Origin: an uncultured Burkholderiales bacterium
Lineage (GTDB): Bacteria; Pseudomonadota; Gammaproteobacteria; Burkholderiales; Burkholderiaceae_C
DNA: 36,689 bases
NCBI GenBank assembly: GCA_903935585.1
Contig: CAIZSE010000075.1
Coordinates: forward strand, 1 to 36,689
Direction: 5' to 3'
The position numbers were made by a program, and so were the translations under genes. The notes beneath the pieces are model-generated. The model was given only the letters and a program-made list of their open reading frames with translations. It searched no databases and was not told the DNA's origin. Every line of letters begins with the position of its first letter. Position 1 is the stretch's first letter. Of this stretch, positions 33,265-36,689 are shown piece by piece.

Positions 33265-33827
33265 GGCTTGGGGGTGACGGCGGCAGTGCCCGCTGCGTAG
33301 GCGGCGGTCGCCGCCACCACGTCATCGACCGCAATGTCAGCCGCCGTCATGCCGGCGGGCAACACGATCACGCCATCGGCATCGGCCACCAGGTGGCAGC
33401 CGGGGGTGAAGGTCACGCCCCCAAAGTGCACCGGCACATCGCGTTCGCCCTGGCCCGTGCGTTCGCCTCGCTTGGGCACCGTGCCCAGCGCCTTGACACC
33501 GATGTCGATGGCATTGAGCTCATCGGCATCGCGCACCACACCATGAATGACCAGCCCGGCCCAGCCATTGCGCGAGGCCAGGTCGGCCATCACATCGCCG
33601 AACAAGGCGCGCGCCACTGAGCCGCCACCGTCGATCACCAGCACCTGCCCCTGCCCTGGCTGGCTCACGGCCTCACGCATGAGGGCAATGTCTTCATGGC
33701 AACGCAGGGTGCGCATGGGCCCGGTGAAGGCCCGCCGCAGGCCATAGCTTTGAAACAGCACGGCACAGGCTTGTGCAGCATCGCAGGCATCGCACAGGTC
33801 GGTGGTTTTGGGAATGGCGGCTTTCAC
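33261..33827 (-). CDS. RraA-family protein, possible 4-hydroxy-4-methyl-2-oxoglutarate-type aldolase
   Basis: 188-residue protein. TTDLCDACDAAQACAVLFQS and GRGVLVIDGGGSVARA-like blocks (here GQVLVIDGGGSVARALFGD) place it in the RraA family, and NGWAGLVIHGVVRDADEL holds the key pair Arg99-Asp100. From memory, E. coli RraA, a regulator of RNase E without aldolase activity, has Gln at the Asp position, whereas HMG/CHA aldolases keep Arg-Asp. This protein therefore looks catalytically competent although its overall length and ending (VHFGGVTFTPG) are RraA-like. Product of the reaction would be pyruvate. It sits between a Bug binding protein and the LeuC-like gene in a catabolic operon. Confidence 0.87.
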   Translation of the reverse strand: MKAAIPKTTDLCDACDAAQACAVLFQSYGLRRAFTGPMRTLRCHEDIALMREAVSQPGQGQVLVIDGGGSVARALFGDVMADLASRNGWAGLVIHGVVRDADELNAIDIGVKALGTVPKRGERTGQGERDVPVHFGGVTFTPGCHLVADADGVIVLPAGMTAADIAVDDVVAATAAYAAGTAAVTPKP

Positions 33828-33830
33828 AAA

Positions 33831-34805
33831 TCAGTCCATCCGCACATTGGCTTCCTTGACCAGCTTGGCCCAGGACGCGCTGTCAGCGGGCAGGAAGGCC
33901 GCAAAAGACTCGGGCGTTCCACCGATGATTTCGCCACCTTGCGAGGCAATCTTTTCGGCCACATCGGGCAGTTTCAGGATCGCCGCGATTTCGGTATTCA
34001 GGCGCTTGGTGATGTCTGCGGGCATTTTGGCGGGCCCGAGCACGGCAAACCATTGCAGCATTTCGGCATTGACCACGCCCGCTTCTGCCATGGTGGGCAC
34101 ATTGGGCATCAGGGGCGAGCGTTTCTCGCTGGTGATGGCCAGCACCCGCAGCTTGCCCGCCTGGTAATGCGGCATGACATTGGGTGGGCTTTCAAAGTTC
34201 AGGTTCACCTGGCCGGACAGCAGATCCACAATCGCCTGGCCGCTGCCTTTGTAGGGAATGTGGTTCATCTGGGTCTGGGTGGCCAGCATGAAGCGGGCTG
34301 CCGCCAGGTGCTGCGCGCTGCCGCTGCCCGACGACGCAAAGCTCAAGCCCATGGGCTTTTGTTTGGCCAGTGCAATGAACGATCTGACATCGGTTGCAGG
34401 CACATCGGGGTTGACCGTCAAGAGCAAGGGCGTGGACGCCACACGGATGATGGGCGTGAAATCTTTCACCACGTCATACGGCAGCTTGGGGTAAAGCGCA
34501 GGGGCCACCGAATTGGAGTTGCTGTGCCCCAGCAAGAGGGTGTAGCCATCGGGCTTGGCCTTGGCCACGATATCGGCGCCCACGGTGCCGGCCGCACCCG
34601 CCTTGTTGTCCACCACCACAGGCTGACCCAGGCGGTCTTGCAGTTTTTGACCAATGGTGCGGGCCAGCACATCGGTGAAACCACCGGGCGCAAAGCCGAC
34701 CACGATCCGAATGGGTTTGTCGGGCCAGTTCTGTGCAAAGGCGCCCGTGCTCAAACACAAGGCCAATGCCACAGCGGTGCGGCGGGTGATGGGGTGCAGG
34801 TTCAT
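33831..34805 (-). CDS. Bug-family (tripartite tricarboxylate transporter) binding protein
   Basis: 324-residue periplasmic binding protein. The start at 34805 (MNLHPITRRT) has GGCGAG upstream and leads a signal peptide (AVALALCLSTGAFAQ). Mature part: NWPDKPIRIVVGFAPGGFTDVLARTIGQKL, whose phosphate- or carboxylate-binding loop is FAPGGFTD; VVDNKAGAAGTVGAD and HIPYKGSGQAIVDLLSGQ are the other Bug hallmarks. It ends three bases before the RraA-like gene. No TctA/TctB membrane proteins are in the window. Probably binds a carboxylate degraded by the operon; it follows another Bug gene and they may bind different ligands. Confidence 0.94.
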   Translation of the reverse strand: MNLHPITRRTAVALALCLSTGAFAQNWPDKPIRIVVGFAPGGFTDVLARTIGQKLQDRLGQPVVVDNKAGAAGTVGADIVAKAKPDGYTLLLGHSNSNSVAPALYPKLPYDVVKDFTPIIRVASTPLLLTVNPDVPATDVRSFIALAKQKPMGLSFASSGSGSAQHLAAARFMLATQTQMNHIPYKGSGQAIVDLLSGQVNLNFESPPNVMPHYQAGKLRVLAITSEKRSPLMPNVPTMAEAGVVNAEMLQWFAVLGPAKMPADITKRLNTEIAAILKLPDVAEKIASQGGEIIGGTPESFAAFLPADSASWAKLVKEANVRMD

Positions 34806-34828
34806 GTCGTTCTCGCCTTGGTTGGGGT

Positions 34829-35797
34829 TCAGTCGATTTGTGCGCCAGAAGCCTTGACCACCACGCTCCACTTGGCGAGGTCTTTTTTCAGGATGCTGGC
34901 AAATTCGGCGGGCTGGGTGATCAGCACATCGGCGCCTTGTGCGTTGAAGCGCTCGATCACGTCTTTGCTTTTCAGGACGTCCTGCACATCCTGGTTGATG
35001 CGGCGAATCACCGCTGCCGGGGTTTTGGCCGGGGCAAACAAGCCAAACCAGGGCGACACATCAAACTCTTTGTAGCCCGATTCGGCAATGCTGGGAATAT
35101 TGGGGAAATTGCCCGAACGCACCGCGCTGGTCACAGCCACCGGACGCAGCGTGCCGTTCTTGATGGCACCCGAGACCGAGGGCAAACTGGTGAACACCAT
35201 GTTGATCTGGCCACCCATCAGGTCTTGCATGGCGGGCGCCGCGCCCCGGTAGGGAATGTGTTCCAGCTTGGTGTTGGCCGCGGCATTGAACATGACCCCC
35301 AGCAAATGGTTGACCGAGCCATTGCCGGCCGAGCCAAATGTCAACGGCGCGCGCTGGCCTTGCTCGACCAGGTCCTTGATGCTTTTCACGGCAGAGTCGG
35401 GGCGCACCACCAGCACAAAGGGCAGGGTGGCCAAAGTGGCCACGGGCTCAAAATCCTTTTCAGGATCGAAGGGCAATTTCTTGTACAAGGCCGCATTGAT
35501 GGCGTGCGATCCCGCGTAGCTCATCAGCAAGGTGTGCCCATCGGCATTGGCCTGGGCCACATGCTCCATGCCCACGTTGCCACCCGCACCCGCACGGTTT
35601 TCGATCACCACCGACTGCTGCCATTTTTCACTCAGCTTCTGGGCCACGATGCGGGCCAGCGCGTCCGATGCGCCGCCTGGCGTTTGCGGTACCACAATGC
35701 GCACCGGTCTGGACAAAAATTCTTGCGCCAACACAGCGCCCTGAGCCAGACACAAGGACATGCCCAAAGCGAAACATTTCAAACCACGTTTCAACAT
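34829..35797 (-). CDS. Bug-family binding protein, first gene of the operon
   Basis: 322-residue periplasmic protein. The start at 35797 (MLKRGLKCFALG) has GGAG eight bases upstream; a TTG at 35815 is in frame but less likely. Signal peptide GMSLCLAQGAVLAQ. Mature part RPVRIVVPQTPGGASDALARI, VIENRAGAGGNVGMEHVAQ, HIPYRGAAPAMQDLMGGQI and AVTSAVRSGNFPNIPS are classic Bug blocks. It is 23 bp upstream of the second Bug gene; the two share architecture but differ clearly in sequence, so they are paralogues rather than a recent duplication. It is divergent from the TauD/TfdA gene across a 112-bp gap (35798-35909), where I found no clear operator. Confidence 0.94.
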   Translation of the reverse strand: MLKRGLKCFALGMSLCLAQGAVLAQEFLSRPVRIVVPQTPGGASDALARIVAQKLSEKWQQSVVIENRAGAGGNVGMEHVAQANADGHTLLMSYAGSHAINAALYKKLPFDPEKDFEPVATLATLPFVLVVRPDSAVKSIKDLVEQGQRAPLTFGSAGNGSVNHLLGVMFNAAANTKLEHIPYRGAAPAMQDLMGGQINMVFTSLPSVSGAIKNGTLRPVAVTSAVRSGNFPNIPSIAESGYKEFDVSPWFGLFAPAKTPAAVIRRINQDVQDVLKSKDVIERFNAQGADVLITQPAEFASILKKDLAKWSVVVKASGAQID

Positions 35798-35909
35798 GAC
35801 GACTCCAAAAAACAAGTGGGTCAGAATGACACGAAGCCCCTCTCACACTTGTCTCGCGGTGGACATGCCGCATGGGGGTTTACCCAAGGGTCTGTGACAC
35901 AATGAAAAC

Positions 35910-36689
35910 ATGATCATTCACCGAATCGCAGGTGCTTTGGGCGCCGAGCTCCACGGGGTCGATCTGACCCGGCCCATCCCTGCCGATCTGCAGCAGGAAA
36001 TCCGCGCAGCCTTGCTGCAACACCAGGTCATTTTTTTCCGGGGCCAAGACCTCGCGCCCGAACAATTCATGCAGTTTGCCCACACGCTGGGCCAGCCCGT
36101 GGAGTACCCCTTTGTCAAAGGCCTGGATGGCTTCCCCTGCGTCATCGAGGTGAAGAAACTCGAACACGAAAAAGTCAACTTTGGTGGCATCTGGCACTCC
36201 GACACCACCTACCTGGAGAAACCCCCCATGGGCTCCATGCTGTTGGCCAAAGAAGTACCCCCCTACGGCGGTGACACTCTGTTTGCCAACCAGTACATGG
36301 CCTGGGACACGCTGTCGGACACAATGAAATCGCTGCTGGATGGCCTGGTGGGCATCAGCAGCTCGGCCAAGGCCGATGTGTCCAAAACCCGCGAAGACCG
36401 CATCAAATCCGATGGCAAGGACGACGCGCCCAAGGCCTATCTGGCTCACCACCCGCTGGTGCGCACGCACCCCGAAACAGGGCGCAAAGCCTTGTATGTC
36501 AATGTGGCGCACACCTCGGGCATCGTCGGCATGACCGAAGCCGAAAGTACGCCCATCCTCGACTTCCTTTTTCAGCACCAGATCAAGCCCGAGCTCACCT
36601 GCCGTTTTGTCTGGCAAGCCCACTCGCTGGCGGTTTGGGACAACCGCTGCACCCAGCACAACCCCGTGAACGATTACCACGGCTTTCGC
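35910..36689 (+). CDS. TauD/TfdA-family Fe(II)/2-oxoglutarate dioxygenase (cut by window edge)
   Basis: 260 codons are present before the right edge of a family that is usually about 280-300 residues, so only the end is missing. The start is the ATG at 35910 (MIIHRIAGALGAELHGVDL); the ATG at 35902 meets a stop at once. GGIWHSDTTYLEKPP gives the His and Asp of the iron facial triad. VIFFRGQDLAPEQFMQFA and ETGRKALYVNVAHT are family blocks, and WDNRCTQHNPVNDYHGFR leads up to the triad's second His and 2-oxoglutarate Arg, which lie beyond the window. It hydroxylates or cleaves a small acid (taurine and 2,4-D being known substrates of relatives). Divergent from the Bug operon; a functional link is plausible but unproven. 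Confidence 0.92.
   Translation, partial: MIIHRIAGALGAELHGVDLTRPIPADLQQEIRAALLQHQVIFFRGQDLAPEQFMQFAHTLGQPVEYPFVKGLDGFPCVIEVKKLEHEKVNFGGIWHSDTTYLEKPPMGSMLLAKEVPPYGGDTLFANQYMAWDTLSDTMKSLLDGLVGISSSAKADVSKTREDRIKSDGKDDAPKAYLAHHPLVRTHPETGRKALYVNVAHTSGIVGMTEAESTPILDFLFQHQIKPELTCRFVWQAHSLAVWDNRCTQHNPVNDYHGFR

Noticed and set aside
33696-35075. A 459-codon plus-strand open frame opposite the RraA-like and Bug genes
   Set aside because: Antisense shadow: the minus-strand frames carry signal peptides and clear family motifs, while this one has only His/Gly/Gln-rich sequence.

Overview
The window looks like chromosomal DNA of a betaproteobacterium, most likely Burkholderiales and perhaps Comamonadaceae. 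That rests on fairly high GC, two Bug-type (tripartite tricarboxylate transporter) binding proteins, many acyl/organic-acid catabolic genes, and an FNR/Anr-type box. The genus cannot be fixed from sequence alone. No rRNA, tRNA, CRISPR array, intact insertion sequence or phage gene was seen.

Layout. (1) 1-6320, minus strand: a histidine-utilisation operon in the order binding protein - permease - ATPase - hutC - hutH - hutU (hutU runs off the left edge). It is headed by a promoter with two identical HutC-like operators. (2) 6357-10123, minus: a GMC oxidoreductase, an uncharacterised ATP-grasp-like protein and a nitroreductase. (3) 10227-12940: a CxxC mini-thioredoxin and a UPF0718/ArsP-like permease, divergent from an EamA transporter with a histidine-rich tail; a perfect FNR box lies between them. 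(4) 13213-17243, plus: a flavin-based trans-membrane electron-transfer operon (PepSY protein, DUF2271 protein with a flavinylation motif, PepSY/flavodoxin/FNR reductase, ApbE). (5) 17244-17650: a degenerate non-coding junction. (6) 17651-27529: a catabolic cluster built around an IclR regulator. The minus arm is IclR, SMP-30 lactonase, SDR and TIM-barrel isomerase. The plus arm is two EthD-like proteins, GMC, zinc MDR dehydrogenase, TRAP binding protein, SDR and an AroQ paralogue. (7) 27530-28012: a possible gene remnant and a regulatory region with a HexR-like operator. (8) 28013-29014: gapA. (9) 29061-35797, minus: a second catabolic operon with two Bug binding proteins, an RraA-type aldolase, LeuC/LeuD-like hydro-lyase, an ornithine-cyclodeaminase-family protein and a FAD amine oxidase. 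It is divergent from a TauD/TfdA dioxygenase cut by the right edge.

The best candidates for something undescribed are these. The 17.65-27.5 kb catabolic cluster contains an AroQ-like enzyme that keeps the catalytic Arg/Tyr but has lost two residues expected to hold the substrate's ring hydroxyls. The LeuCD/RraA/OCD/DAO operon suggests a branched dicarboxylate route. The DUF2271/PepSY/ApbE operon has a visible predicted FMN attachment threonine. All functional assignments come from reading motifs and family resemblance by eye; no search was run.
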